DNA of 64,000 nucleotides from Straminergon stramineum (taxonomy: Eukaryota; Streptophyta; Bryopsida; Hypnales; Calliergonaceae): the NCBI GenBank assembly GCA_963920665.1, contig OY987267.1:558001-622000 (forward strand), given 5' to 3'. The notes under the pieces are model-generated. The model made no database searches. It was not told where the DNA came from and worked only from the letters and a program-made list of their open reading frames with translations. Positions 23,623-39,094 of this stretch are shown in pieces; positions within the stretch are counted from its first letter, which is position 1, and the number at the start of each line of letters is the position of its first letter. The position numbers and the translations under genes are program-made.

Positions 23623-24951
23623 TGTCGCGCCCTTTAGTGACACTTACCACCTTAAGTTCGCCTTCTAGTGTTTTTCAAGCATTTAACCCTTTAGTGACAC
23701 CAAGGGTCACGCACTCCTAACACTGCACATGCCACCCACCCACAATGTTAGGTTCCAACTCAAGTCACGAGGTTCTCCAACTCAAGTCACGAGGTTCTCC
23801 ATTCCTTTGTGACTCCCAAAACTTCTAATCCAACCTTTAACTCCTACAAGACATTGGGCATGTTATTTGATGACATGGGACGGAACTTCCATTGATGTTC
23901 AAGTACTTGGTGGAGGTACTACTCCCCACCAATGCTAACCGCCCTTGAATAGGACCCAACTCCCCACGAGGCCCAACCCAATTTATTTTGGATCTTACTA
24001 ATCAGGACTCACCAAATGGAACACACACCATGGTTTAGTGTGGAGTGAGACACCACCCAACCGGTATCAAGGAGTGCACAAGCACTCCACGATAACACAC
24101 AAGTGGTGGTGAGGCTCCAACACTAACCTCACTACCCACGGTTACTTAGGCTTACCATGCCACCATCCGGGAGTAAGAAGAGAGACCACCCCTCCTCATA
24201 ATACTCTTTACAGAATTCGGTAGCCCCACCATACTAGAAGTCATCAAAAAAACCCAAGATGCTCCCTATCTTGGAAGACCACCCAATTCCAAGTGGTATC
24301 CCCCAAACTGGACCCCAAAGACTCTCGATCTTTCCTTCAAGATAACTTTTATCTTCGAGCTCCAAATGTTAAGTGCAAGCCCATTTTTGTGATTTACATT
24401 TTCTGTCAATCACCATGGACTATTCACTTTCTCTAATACGACAAGTATTGAGGAAGTTATGGCCCTCCAAAGGTACGAGTCCCCCGAGAGGTGTAGTTCT
24501 CCGAGACTTCACCCTCTTTGGATGCCCATAACCTTTAGCTCATAGCTCATCTCTTCATGAGCCTTATCATTCTAGAAAGCTTGTCTCCTTAACTTTCCAA
24601 TGATATGCAACATGCCCTATTTGGCTCAAAGGAATCCTCCCAAACCTTGTTTTCCACGTCCCCATGCCTTAGGACACAACCGGGACACAGCCAACTTTGA
24701 GGAGCCATATCTTTTGACTCCCAATTCGGATTTTTACATTCTTTGAACCCTTGGACACATCTTCTCACAAGCTTTCCAAGCATGTGCAATACACACCCTA
24801 ATTTGTCGAGATCAAAGTGCTACAACGCTCTAATCGCTTGGGACTCCTAGTCCCCCTCATCTTATCTCTTGCAAGGCTTGGGGGGTCACCCCTAATGTCC
24901 CTCTTGCTCACCAAGGTGGCACGGGCACACCTTGTGACGAGGGTCGTGACA
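23623..24951. mobile_element. Solo LTR, 1329 bp, with 5-bp target duplication
   Basis: The element begins TGTCGCGCCC and ends GGGTCGTGACA, giving the TG...CA ends and short terminal inverted repeat of plant LTRs. ATATA directly flanks it at both ends (23618-23622 and 24952-24956). No primer-binding site or internal retrotransposon domain follows, so only one LTR remains. A 22-bp direct repeat around 'caactcaagtcacgaggtt' lies near 23756-23802. Family assignment to Ty3/gypsy is suggested by the ends but not proven. Confidence 0.82.
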
Positions 24952-24956
24952 ATATA

Positions 24957-27626
24957 TGTGTATATCAACCCCTTTTTTTTTAATTTTTGAGAAAGTACTA
25001 AGGTGGTGATCACTTAAAATTTGGCAAAGTATTGTATTTCTACATTCATCCATCTTTTGGACCAAAAAATACTTTACAATCATATTTATGCACTTTTTCA
25101 TCCAAATTTGGCAAATTCATCCACATTTTAAATATAAATGGAAAAATTTGGCGGAAAAAGATTATTTTTTTTTGGCATGGTGCAATCTGGACCCATGGTG
25201 CCAAAAAAAAGGGTCGGTGTGTATCGACCTTTTAGTTATGGACAACTTTTCTTTAGCCCCATACTCTATAACTATTCACTATCCTAATCAATGATTATCA
25301 ATATGCTCAAAAAAATGCAATAATTTGTGTCAATTTGACTCAACGATACTAAGTACAAGGTTAGAATTGTCAATTTCGTAGCAATTTGCTCCAAACAAAT
25401 AGCTATATATTTTACTCTCTCCCATATCCAATATTGAATCAACAAGTCAAATTGTCCAAACATTAAGAAGTTAATATCTACAATTTTCTTACAATTAATT
25501 TCTATCAAATTGACACAATCTTTAATCTTAATTGTCAAATTATTCCATACAATAGAGTCTATTCAAGTTTATTCTTCCTACTATATTCCATTATCTATCT
25601 CAATAAATTTCATTTTTCTTTTGAGCTTATAGTGTATTGACAATCACTATTTTTGAAATTTCATATTTTTCTCACATTGTTCATAATGTTATCTTTTTCT
25701 ATTGAAAAAATGCTTTGTATTTGGACATAAACTCCACCTTGGGTGATTTTTCACTCCAAAAATGCTCACAAAAATGGTCTTAGAAGAGAAACCTAGCCAA
25801 TCAAAGGCCATTCTAAGAAAATAATTCTATAGGTATACAAGTGGGTAAGGAGCTAATTAGTTGGAGAATAAAATGAATGGGCATGGTGAAGTGAATTTTT
25901 TGTTGTTCTAATGTATTGCACTTGATTGCAAGCTATTGAAAACCATCTTCCATTGCTTCAATCCTTGTGAAAATTGGCAAGCATGTTCTTCACTATTCAA
26001 AATTGTCTTGGTAAAAAAAATCTTTTTTTCAAGAAATTTGAGATATGGCCCCCAAAGTCATTTTTATTAGCAAATAAAACTATTTTTTTCAAAAATTAAA
26101 TTTTGATTGAAGAAATCTCGAAATTTCTACAATCAAAATCCTTGAAAATTGGAAAGTAGATTAATTCAATAGTTTCAAAGAATACCTTATGATTAGATTT
26201 TTCAAAAAAAAATGTGAAGAAGATTATACTTACATTCCAAAAATGATAATTTGGAGGTAATTTTGGAAGGAGAAGTTCCTTCAAGTATTTATAGACTACA
26301 AGATAAACCTTGGAAGGACAAGGCTAAAAATGATTTAATTTACATACCACTAGGTGCACTCTTCATTTAGAGAATAATCTTGAAAGTGATTCATTAGACA
26401 TTTTTTTGCATGTATAAGTGTATAACATTTCAAGGTTAACCCATAAAGAACAAGCCCTATTACCAAAGTGCTTTGTCAAAATGTTATGATTTCTAGACAA
26501 TCAATAGGTACATTTTATATTTCTACAAAAATCTTGAAAGCCATCCATGAGTCATTTTTTGGCCTCTACAACATTTCAAGGTTCAAATAGCAATACCTTT
26601 AAGGAATCATGTAAGTTTTAAAGTCTTCTACTTGGCCACATACTTGTCATGAATTTTTGGTTCAAATAGATTAGCAAATTATAGTAAAAGATATGGCAAG
26701 TAGAATTTGAATTTTTTGGTACTCGAAGAATATGTTATAAATTTTCAAAAACAACATGTTCTAGACCCTAAAGTAGGTTATAGACTCTATAAAAATAACA
26801 TATTTGGAACCTTGAAGCAACAAGAAGTATTGCATGACTAGAGGCATCCACAAATTGCTACTTTGTCACTTTAATCTACTCAAATTCTCAACATGAGATT
26901 TGGTGTTTTCACATGCAAATCTATAAACGATAGGTAAGTAAAGTAACATTCCACATATATGAAGACCAACTCATTTTTAAAAAATGATCAATTATTAATT
27001 TATAGTAAAATTGGTAGCCTTCCATAGTAGATTATGGGTATAGACTATTTCTTGGATGCTAATGCAACTCTCTCAATTCTTACTCCATTGTAATAGTTGT
27101 CATTGAAATAATTGAGTGAAACTTTAACTATTGTGTACGAAGCAATTATCAAAATCAAAACTTTGGAAAAAACTTGGTAAGAATAGAATGACATGTAGTG
27201 TGGTATAATAGAAAGCTTGTCTTCTTTAAATATTTTAGTAGTCACTTAAGAACTAATGCATAATTTGTTAGTGTATTTGAGAAAGGAATATTAGAGGTAG
27301 TCCTTGTTTATTTAATTCCTCAAGGTATAAATGATTGAATTACCCCAACACACATCTTTATTCACAATGATCTTTGGACTCATGTTATGATTATTATAGT
27401 TTCTTGTTGACTATATACAAGATATTATATTTTGGTTGTCTAATGTTCTAGTTTGGATTTCTTCTGTCTATTTTATATGAATATACAGTGGGCATGATCC
27501 AATGATGCTGAATTTGAATTTTACATTCTTGAAATTTCAAAATTATCACTACATTCTTTTACAGTTGGATAGAAGACCCTCTTGCCAACAATTGACTTAT
27601 TTGCAATATTTCTTTGAGCACCACAT
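24957..27626. other. AT-rich intergenic DNA, no gene seen
   Basis: This stretch has only short chance frames. A run of direct and inverted low-complexity AT tracts fills it, and no TIR pair or exon was recognised. Confidence 0.55.
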
Positions 27627-27628
27627 TA

Positions 27629-27840
27629 CAAGAGAAAGGGGTGTTTAAAGTGAGTTTTTAAGTATAGTCCTAGACATAAGATTTTAAGTAATGACCTTTA
27701 AGGTGATTTTCAATAAAAATTTACTAGAAACACAAGTATTTTTAGTAAATTTTTATTGAAAATCTCCTTAAAAGTCATTACTTAAAATCTTGTGTTTAGG
27801 ACTATATTTAAAAACTCACTTAAAACACCCCTTTCTCTTG
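27629..27840. mobile_element. 212-bp hairpin MITE with TA target duplication
   Basis: The element is an almost complete palindrome: CAAGAGAAAGGGGTGTTT starts it and its near-complement AACACCCCTTTCTCTTG ends it. The arms of about 95 bp flank a loop of about 17 bp. TA lies outside both ends (27627-27628 and 27841-27842), consistent with Tc1/mariner-type mobilisation. It sits about 370 bp upstream of the proteasome gene start and could affect its promoter. It has no coding capacity. Confidence 0.8.
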
Positions 27841-28113
27841 TAGGTACCTATTATTCTAGGCCAACTTCAAAATACTTGAAGATACATTCTTTGTTAAGAG
27901 ATTTAATCCCTGAAGACCCAAAGATTTTCGACAAAACACAATCATGTTAAAAATATAATCTCTATAACTTTTTTGGAAGTTTGCATGCTAGGAGAAAATG
28001 TAAAGCATGAAGAAAGTGCCACATCGGATCGTTGGAATGGGTCCCGCCTGAATTAGTCGAAACAGGACGTCAATCAGGACTTGAAATAGAGGAGAGAGCT
28101 CTCCTCCCACGTC

Positions 28114-28122
28114 TTAGGGTTT
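28114..28122 (+). promoter_or_regulatory. Telo-box upstream of the proteasome gene
   Basis: TTAGGGTTT, the complement of the plant telo-box AAACCCTAA, lies 91 bases before the ATG of the alpha-5 gene. Telo-boxes are common in promoters and 5' UTRs of plant housekeeping genes. No TATA box was found in the same region. Confidence 0.45.
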
Positions 28123-28212
28123 CGATGTGGTCCTGCTCCAGCATCATCGCTCCTTGCTCAATTGCACCGATCGATTGTCGCTCTTCTTCATTGCATCGCC
28201 CAATCTTTCACC

Positions 28213-30885
<2,673 letters not shown>

Positions 30886-31595
30886 TCATTTGGGTAGATT
30901 AAAGTACATAAGCCCTCAGAATGCTGTTTTTCTGGCAGCATATTCGTTTTTCGGAAGCGCTCTTTTCAAATCCTTCACTATTTCTTGGTTATGGTTGACC
31001 TAGGTGCAAACTGTCACATCGGTGGCGCTATTTCGACTTCAAGCTATGTGACAGGTGTGCCCTGATGGTTTGGGCGCCATTGATCTGGCATTCGTTTGAG
31101 TGCATGTACTAATTTCTAATTGAGTGACTTTTGAGGCTGAACTATGGAGCAGGTTGTCTTCCTGAGCTTCTTCAACCCTCTGCACCATTGTCAATATTGT
31201 TGATACTGTAGCTGCATGGTTGGCTGCTTTTTTCGTCCTTACTATGAACAATAATGAAATATTTTTCATCAAGTCTACATCATAATGTCTTCGGTGAAAT
31301 CCTTACTTGAATGCAATAGCAGCGAGATTGGTTGCATGTAATTTGTTACACTGTAGAAAATAAAGGAATCACCAGCGGGTCCTGGGAGGTTAAGTCGACA
31401 GTGAGTATACTGGGCATTTCCGTGGTTATGACGAATTTTGAAAAAAATAAAATAAATTTCGGTTATGCCATGTAATTTCTATGAATTATCCAAATGGAAG
31501 CTTCCTAGATCGCTGAAACTGTCATGAAGTTGGATATGTAACCAAAATCTGACAGAATCGGTAGTCAACCAATTACAATTAAGTAAGTGGATGTT
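30886..31595. other. Proteasome gene 3' flank, no further gene seen
   Basis: The 3' UTR of the alpha-5 gene should lie at the start of this stretch. Candidate polyadenylation-like AATAAA variants are scattered through AT-rich sequence and none stands out. No further coding exon was recognised before the MITE at 31600. Confidence 0.5.
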
Positions 31596-31599
31596 TTAA

Positions 31600-32062
31600 C
31601 CCCTGGAAGGCCCTTGGGGTTCCTCTATGATAGTCTGTTCTAAATCCACTCGTCTTCTAAAGACTGTCGTTAGCCAGGTTTTGAAATGGACATTAACAAG
31701 TTGTAAAATACATATGTGTAAAGCATTGAATGTTTTGCCAATGATGTCAGAGCGGTTAACAATTTGTCAAACGTTCCTTAAAACTTTGCTAGTGGATGGA
31801 ATAAGAGTCAAGGTGGGTCCATTTCAGAAATGTTCACGTGTGTTCAAAAAAACTTTTCTCCCCCAACTTTGAATGCTAATATTTTTCAATCTGTACAGTC
31901 AAACTTGATAAAAATTTTAGCACATGATCTCATACAAGTATAGTACAAGATCCTATGGTTGGATTTTTGAATTTCGAATTTTTTTTCTTTCTAGAAAGAA
32001 CATAGCAGAAATGGCAATTTCAAGTGATTTTTGTCAAAAAATATGCCTTGGTCCTTTAGGAG
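31600..32062. mobile_element. Family-A TTAA MITE, internally deleted copy
   Basis: TTAA (31596-31599) is followed by CCCCTGGAAGGCCCTTGG, a diverged left end of family A. The right end CCTTGGTCCTTTAGGAG ends near 32062. Internal sequence matches the right half of the complete copies, for example 'tagtacaagatcctatggtt' near 31940. Total length is about half that of the 925-929 bp copies. The right target site is degraded. Confidence 0.65.
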
Positions 32063-32802
32063 TTTGGTTTAGTAAAGCTCACATTTTGGAACCCTATCTA
32101 TTACTTTCTACATGTTGTAGTGCTTGTTTTTGGTGAAGCTATATCTTTTTTCAGACTACACATGTGTGGGTTTTGTAAGGCCTACGATCAAGAAATAGAT
32201 ACCTAAGGCAGAATTCTTTAGAAATTCATAAGTAATTCAAAAATGCTCCGAAAAATATGAAACCACTTGGGTTAGATTCCACATCAATTTTTCTTCTAGT
32301 GAAAAATAAGGAAAAATATTTTCGTGCATCAAAGAACCATCGAAAAGGCCGACCAGCCCTTAAACACATAGTTTATGAGTAGACTACCTTATATGACCTG
32401 TCTTTAGCTTTATAACTATTCAATTGTGGTGTAATAGATGAGTTATGGTAGATTTTAATTTATGTACTATCATGATCATTAATTTACTTTGTATTGAAAA
32501 GTATTTGGTCAATGTTTTCTACATCAAATACCACCAAATACATAATATACTATATGGCTGCAAAGGGCTTTCAGGCCCTTCTAGGGTTAATGACACTTTT
32601 GAGGGACACCTTAATGGTATCCTAGGGTCATTTCAAGGGAAATCTATTGTGCATGAATGGGTACAAAGATAGTTTTGGGTGTATGACTAGTGTATGATAG
32701 TATAATTCAAGTGTGCTTTCATGGAGTGTGAATGGTGACTTTTGTTTGGATTGGGAGTTTGTTATTAAGTTTGATAGTGCTCAAAAGTTTAGTTTGCCTT
32801 AA

Positions 32803-33345
32803 CCTCTAAACATCTAGATTCATCTCTAGAATTGATAATTAGAGGAAAATCATTACAAAGTGTTTTTTCGAAGCATATTTTGGAATTGATATACAAATAA
32901 AAGTTGTTGATTCCATTTGAATGGTTACAATCACCAATGCTATCACCAATCTTTTTTAATAATTTTGAAAGAGGAAATCCAAAATTCCTTCAAAACTCAA
33001 TTGTGAGCAAAATATTCTCATTTTTTGAGTAAAATTCATTGGAATGAGGTTCTCTTTGCTAGGTGATTTTTGGAAATTTTTGTGCTCTTCAAATCTATGA
33101 CTTCATTTAGGCAAATCTAATTTTGAACTAAAGTCAATGTAGTTTGATTATTTGATATACTTGCACTTTTGTAATTTTAGAAAAATATGTACTCTAGTAA
33201 CACCAAATCCAACCTTTAAATAGGACAACAACTTGATAATGTATCTCCACAAATTAGAATAACTTTCATCCAAGTAGTTAAGAGGATGAAACTACAATTC
33301 CAATTTGTTCATCATCCAAAAAATGGACATCAAAGCGCTTATAGG
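32803..33345. mobile_element. Family-B TTAA MITE, 543 bp
   Basis: TTAA lies directly outside both ends (32799-32802 and 33346-33349). The left end reads CCTCTAAACATCTAG and the right end, reversed, reads CCTATAAGCGCTTTGATG. The interior is clearly homologous to 39644-40212, for example around 'ttttggaattgatatacaaataaaagttg'-like sequence near 32879. There is no coding capacity. Confidence 0.75.
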
Positions 33346-34902
33346 TTAAGTCACAAGTTATCTTACTTTTGTAACTTCACCCAAAAGTGAATACTTTTGA
33401 AATTTGATCCCTACAAATTCTTGCCTAAAATGTAATTTTCCTATTCATAAAAGCCTAGGATCGCTTTTGTTGAACCTATTCTCATGAATTTAGAAATTCA
33501 TTGTTTATTCATGTATTGTTCAAAAAATGCATAAAAGGGTAATTTAGAATATTGCACTTAGTCATTAGGGTGAAAAATTGATTAAAGTCAGGACCATGAT
33601 TTAATGGGTGCTTAAGAATTAGAAAGATTAAGGGTTTTTTCACAATACTTATTTTTTAAGTAAATAAATATCCAAAAAAAATTATGATTTTTTTTTTAAA
33701 ACATTTTTTGCCAACCTTCACCACTTGGTAACCATGTCCAACAAAAAATTTCAAGAATTTATAATAGGAAGAATGATCAGTTGCTTATTTGGAGTCAAAA
33801 GTGTCACAAACACATTTTTTGATAGTGAAGAGAGAAATAACTCAAGCCACTCTAAATAAGTGGTGTATATAAAGAATTTGTTTGTTTAGAGTCCCATATT
33901 GAGCTCCAAAAAGCCAATTTGAGTAACACCTACACTACATATCTTTATAAGAAGGGAGACTCTACACTAAATAATTTTAATTTGAGAGAAGAGGAGAAGG
34001 GGAGTAGGTTGAGAGTTGGGTAATTTATGAGTCCACAAAGAGGGTGCTATGAGAGTAGGGTCTAGGTAGAAGCAATATTTTAGAATAATTAAAGTATATT
34101 AAAAAGTATTTGATTGTTTGATAGTAGAAGTATTAATCATAAAAGTATGATTATAACTTTGTAAATTACAATATTTAAGTAATTCCAAAAACATTACCTA
34201 TTATATATATCTATGTACTAAATTATAAAATGATTTCATCTCAACAAACAAATGGATACATGATGAGAAATTTGTCCTTTGACAAGTTTGTTCACTTTTC
34301 AAGATTTACAAAACAATAACACCTTAAGGAATTAAGTAAAAGAATGAGGTAAGCCACCAAACAAATTTTGAGATTATTTTAGTGTCTGAAATTAGAAGAA
34401 TAAGCTTTTTTTCTGACCGTGCTTGATAGGGTCAACAAAATTTAACTCCTAGAGTGAGATTTTGCACTACACTTAGGATTTTTCTTACAATTGCAATATG
34501 CTTACAAAGTATCAAAAATAATAAATGATTTTTTATGAGCCACCTATATTACTAAAAAATTTGGGTAGGTTTTCCAAATTTTTCATTGGTCATTCAATGG
34601 CCAATTGTTCCTTATGGGTTTCAGTTTTCGAAGATCTTCCAATACCACAATATACATTAGAAAATGTACAAAAAAATATAATAACTTGTCACAATGTATT
34701 CTTATATATGCTAATCTAGAAATAGTATTGCATCGTAATGGCAAATTCAAATGCAATATGCATGTTTCATTTTGGGAAGATCATAAAGTTCATGCTTAAT
34801 TATTATAATTGACCTTCTAACCTTGTAATAGGTACATGAAGTACAATCACCTTCAATAATTTTACGTACATGTATCGTTCTTGTAGCTACCAACTCACTT
34901 AA

Positions 34903-35827
34903 CCCCTAAAGGACCAAGGTGCCTTTTTTGGCAACATAGAAATTTTGGGCAGGTACGTGTGACTACAGATTTTCATGTTTTTGGCCCAAAATTTCATAGA
35001 AGGTGTGGACGAGGAATATCTTTCATATGCACTAAATTTCAGGACATTTGGAAATGTGAGTCAAAAGTTATGGCCTAATATGTTGTTTGTTTCTCAACTC
35101 GGGCAGTCCGGGCAGATCTGAAAAAATCACTTTTTTCAAAAATAAAAATTTGAAATTGGTTTTTTAGATTGATATATACATAGAAAGCTTTGAATCATTC
35201 CATTTTGATCAATGAGTCAAAAGTTATGAGATGTTTTGGTTTACGGGCACTTATGGATTTTCTACTCTAAAATAAACTTTGAAGTCCTTTATTTAACTCA
35301 ATTTTTAATATTTTTGGAAAAAAATAAAATCATAGGGTATAGATTGTTTACTACAACATTTCCACCATTGGGATTGGCATTTTCCAATTCCAATAATAAA
35401 CTATTAACAATTTAGTATTTAGAATCATTCTCTACATCTTTGTACTTACTATTTTTTTCCTATATGTTGCACAATTCCAAATGATCTGAAAATTTTCAAG
35501 AATATAGACAACTTGACTTCAAGAATGAATCTAAAGAAGCACCACCATTTTGGTCATTTTTTCATACAAATAGGATTTTGTGAAGTGCAGCTGCCCGGTT
35601 TTTCGCAGGGCCAAAAAAAGGATTTTTGTCACTTCAAATGTTAATATCTTGCAATCTACACGGTGGAAACTTCTGAAATTTTTTCCACATCTTCTCAATG
35701 TAGATTAATATAAGATCCTACGGTTACATGTTTCCCAAAATGATATTTTTCAAAAATTTGGTACTTGTATTAGAAATGGCAGTTTTTGAAGGGTTTTGGT
35801 GATAAGGTAGTCAAGGAACTTTAGGGG
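34903..35827. mobile_element. Family-A TTAA MITE, complete, 925 bp
   Basis: TTAA flanks both ends (34899-34902 and 35828-35831). The left end is CCCCTAAAGGACCAAGG and the right end, read in reverse complement, is CCCCTAAAGTTCCTTG. TTAA target sites with C-rich ends are the signature of piggyBac-type insertion. No transposase frame is present, so it must rely on a source element elsewhere. Confidence 0.8.
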
Positions 35828-35831
35828 TTAA

Positions 35832-37944
35832 TCATATCAATTAGCATGTTGGGGCTCTTTGCTAGAAACTACCTTCAATTAAGAGATTCTAATCATGGCA
35901 AGAATGTGCATAGTACTCACATGGTATGAAGAACTTAACATAGCTAACAAACTTCCGTAGTCTTAACATCTTAGAAAACTTGTGGAAAAAACAAAAAGAC
36001 CATATTTAGGATAATCAATGCCTAAGAATAGAGAAGACTGAGTTATAAATTTACATATCTTCTAATAGGCTTAAAAATTCCAAGTATTTTTGTGAAAATT
36101 TGAAATTACTATGAATTTTTGAATAAAAAGTGAAAATATTCATATTGTCAAATACTATATTTGTTTAAAAAATCTGAAATTTTCTTCATAAATTATACAT
36201 TATAGTATAGAATATCATAGTGAAATTTTTTTTAGTGTCATTCTAAAATTAAAAAATCATTAGAAGACAATTGATGGCTTCAAGAGCTTGTTTCAGGGCT
36301 GTTCCCTGCATTGTTCCCTGTGCTGCCAGAAATTGGGAACTGGCCCATAATGGAGTGGATTTCCGAATTTTTGGAAAAAAATTAATTAATTAATTTTTTC
36401 CAAAATTTCTAAAAAATTACTAATAAATTTAAATTTAAATTAATTTTTTTTTAAAATAAATAAATAAATTTAAATTTAAAACAATCAAAAATAATATATT
36501 GTTTTATGACATGGTAGTGACTATGCCACGTCATAATGTTGATGTGGCAAGTTCCCAGAGCTTGGGAACTCAAAATAACTCACAACCTCTTCATGCCCTC
36601 AAATTTTATCTAATGTAGCACTCCATGGTTAATTGGTTATAGGCCCACATCTTTTGCCAAAAATAACCCACAATTTTGTGAAGGTGCCCACCTGTTAATT
36701 AATATGCTTACCTACCATGTGCTCAAAAAATGTATTAATGGATACATTAAAATAGACCAAACCATTTCTTTATTGTAGTTTGGGAAAGGTTTCTTTCAAG
36801 CCTTCTCCAACCTTGCACTCCATTCTCAAAGCACCTTGCAACAAGTTCCATGTCATAATCTCTTCACAATTCAACCTACATTCCACACATTTTGCCAAAC
36901 CCATTTAATATATGTTACTACAACCAGATTTGTAATGTACAAAGATTTTTGAGCAAATACCTCACGGAAATCTACAAAAATGGGATGGGGGGAATGCCAC
37001 TTTACAATGGAAGATAGCTATGTCTTAGTTGAATTTCATTGAATATCCAAAAGTATCCAGCATGTTCTTCTTCCAAAAATACATTGCAAAAACCATAAAA
37101 TTGTACTAGATACTATGAGAAGTAACAAATTGACAATGCTCAATGCAAGCTTTCTTGAGCTTTTGCAATAAATGAACATGTACATACTCTTGTGATGTGT
37201 ATGTGTTGCTTATTAGGTCTTCAAAGTAACAATCCTTGTTTTTATGTCAAGAGTAATGCCCAACATAACATTAAGTCACCTAAAATACGAGTTTCTTATA
37301 TTGACATCTTGACTGAACAAATTCATTGTTTTTTCATCCTTTGAAAGAATTGTTCATTCCTATGTGGGATTTTCACATTTTTTTTCAAGTAGAAATGTTC
37401 ACAAATTTACTTTAGAAATCTTCCATAGTTCAATGGTAAGAAATATGTTTGACCTCAAAAACTCATTTTTTCAATTCAGAAAATGATCTTTAAAAAATGA
37501 TTTGAATAAATAAGTACAACAAAGTCTTAATAGATCAAGGTAATTAGAACTTAGAATATTGAACTTATGCTTGTGAAAAATATCTTTTGAAAATCACAAG
37601 CATTCAATCTATAATCAATTTTAGAAAGAATTATAAATTTTTAGTTTCAAAATTTTATTAAAAAAAACAATTAGTTTGGGAAATTGATGTGATTGCATGG
37701 ATATGATCTAAGAATCTTATTTTACAACATTTTTTTGAAAGCATCCATCAAATTATTTTTCTAGGTTGAATTTTATAATACATCTCTACAATTTTGAAAA
37801 TATGGACCACCCTATAGTTTTTAAGGGGTTAAAATCCCAACTTCAAAGTTAAATCCTAAATAACTTTCGGCTAAAATTTGAGTCTGAATTAACCTTGAAG
37901 CATTCCTATGTCCCCAAAGTAGATGACAAACAGATTGAAACTCA
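35832..37944. other. AT-rich DNA between MITEs, no gene seen
   Basis: No coding frame or exon was recognised. A G+C-richer island at about 36290-36570 has inverted pieces ('gttccc...gggaac') around an AAATTAATTAATT core and may be another decayed hairpin element. Confidence 0.45.
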
Positions 37945-39080
37945 CATTGTATCAATATTGTTGCAATAGTTAACCCCTAATGGACCATTGTCCCTTTGGG
38001 GGACAAATGAGATTTTGGGCATGTAGCTATAGTCTCAAGTTTTGTCCTGATTTTTTGAAATTTTTTATGAAGATAGAAAAATTGATGAGCTTCAAGGGAA
38101 TATAATTTTTTTTCATTTGGTGCCCGGGAACAAAAGTTATGCCCAAATAAGCCCAAAATAGGGGAGAAGGGGCAACAAAAGAAAGTTTCAAAAATTTGAA
38201 CTTTTTTGTCTTTTACTTTTTTCCCTCATAGATTATATTTTTGTCTACATGGAAAGCTTTGATTCATTCCATTTGAATTTGTTATGAGAAAGTTAAAGAC
38301 AATCTTGTTTTTTGGGCAATTAGAGCATCTTCTTAAAAAAATAACTTGTAGGATTCATTTCTGAATGCAATTTTTATAATTTAAAAAAGAAAAAAGGGTT
38401 CCATATGGTTTCATTTGCTTTCTAGAACTATCTCACCATTGGTATTAGTGCATTTTAATTCCATCTTAGAGATATTAATAATTTAGATTTTCCTTCTATC
38501 TTGTACCTACTTCAACTTAACAATTTTTTAAAGAATAAAAATTAAATTTTTTTGTATTTTCGTTTTTTTTCTTAGACTCTCAACTCAATTCTCCACCATA
38601 AAGATTTAAAGCTCAAAACTTTGTAGTGCAAAAAATGAAAGCTAAGAAGGTTCAAAGTCAAATAACCTAGTCTAGCAATGTATGGAAAAACTTGTTTTCT
38701 TCACTTTAAACAAAGATATCTTGCAATCTGTGTGGTCAAAATTTCTGAATTTTTTTACACACATTTTCATACTAGTTAGGTGTAAGATCCTATGGTTAGA
38801 TGCGGAAAAAATATATAATTTTCAATTTTTTTACTCTTTGCTCTGAAAATGGCAGTTTTGAGGGGGGGTTTTTGCAGAAAAAAGGCCTTGGTCCTTTAGG
38901 GGTTAAACAATCTAATATTGAAATTGTACTGTCGCAATATTGCAAATAGTATTGCAACAATACATTTTCAATATACCTACTAAAAATTTATTGAAATGTA
39001 TTGTTGCAATAATTTTTGCAATATTGGGACAATAGAATTTTAATATTGGATTATTCAACCATTGCAACAATATTGATGCA
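37945..39080. mobile_element. Hairpin element split by a family-A MITE
   Basis: The outer pieces 37945-37973 and 38903-39080 together form one palindrome. The left arm, joined across the insertion at a single TTAA, pairs with the right arm (38985-39080) for about 95 bp. Shared words include 'atcaatattgttgcaat', 'gcaatattgca' and 'attgcaacaatacat'. The insertion in the left arm is the element at 37974-38902. A run of ten or so G's adjoins the right end. Confidence 0.75.
37974..38902. mobile_element. Family-A TTAA MITE, complete, 929 bp, nested
   Basis: TTAA flanks both ends (37970-37973 and 38903-38906). The left end is CCCCTAATGGACCATTG and the right end, reversed, is CCCCTAAAGGACCAAGG. Length and interior match the copy at 34903-35827. 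It lies within one arm of an older hairpin, and the other arm preserves the uninterrupted site, which confirms that a single TTAA was duplicated on insertion. Confidence 0.85.
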
Positions 39081-39094
39081 ATGGGGGGGGGGTA

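Noticed and set aside
24589..25294. Short frames at the right end of the solo LTR and beyond
   Set aside because: They do not resemble gag or pol and overlap LTR or AT-rich DNA.
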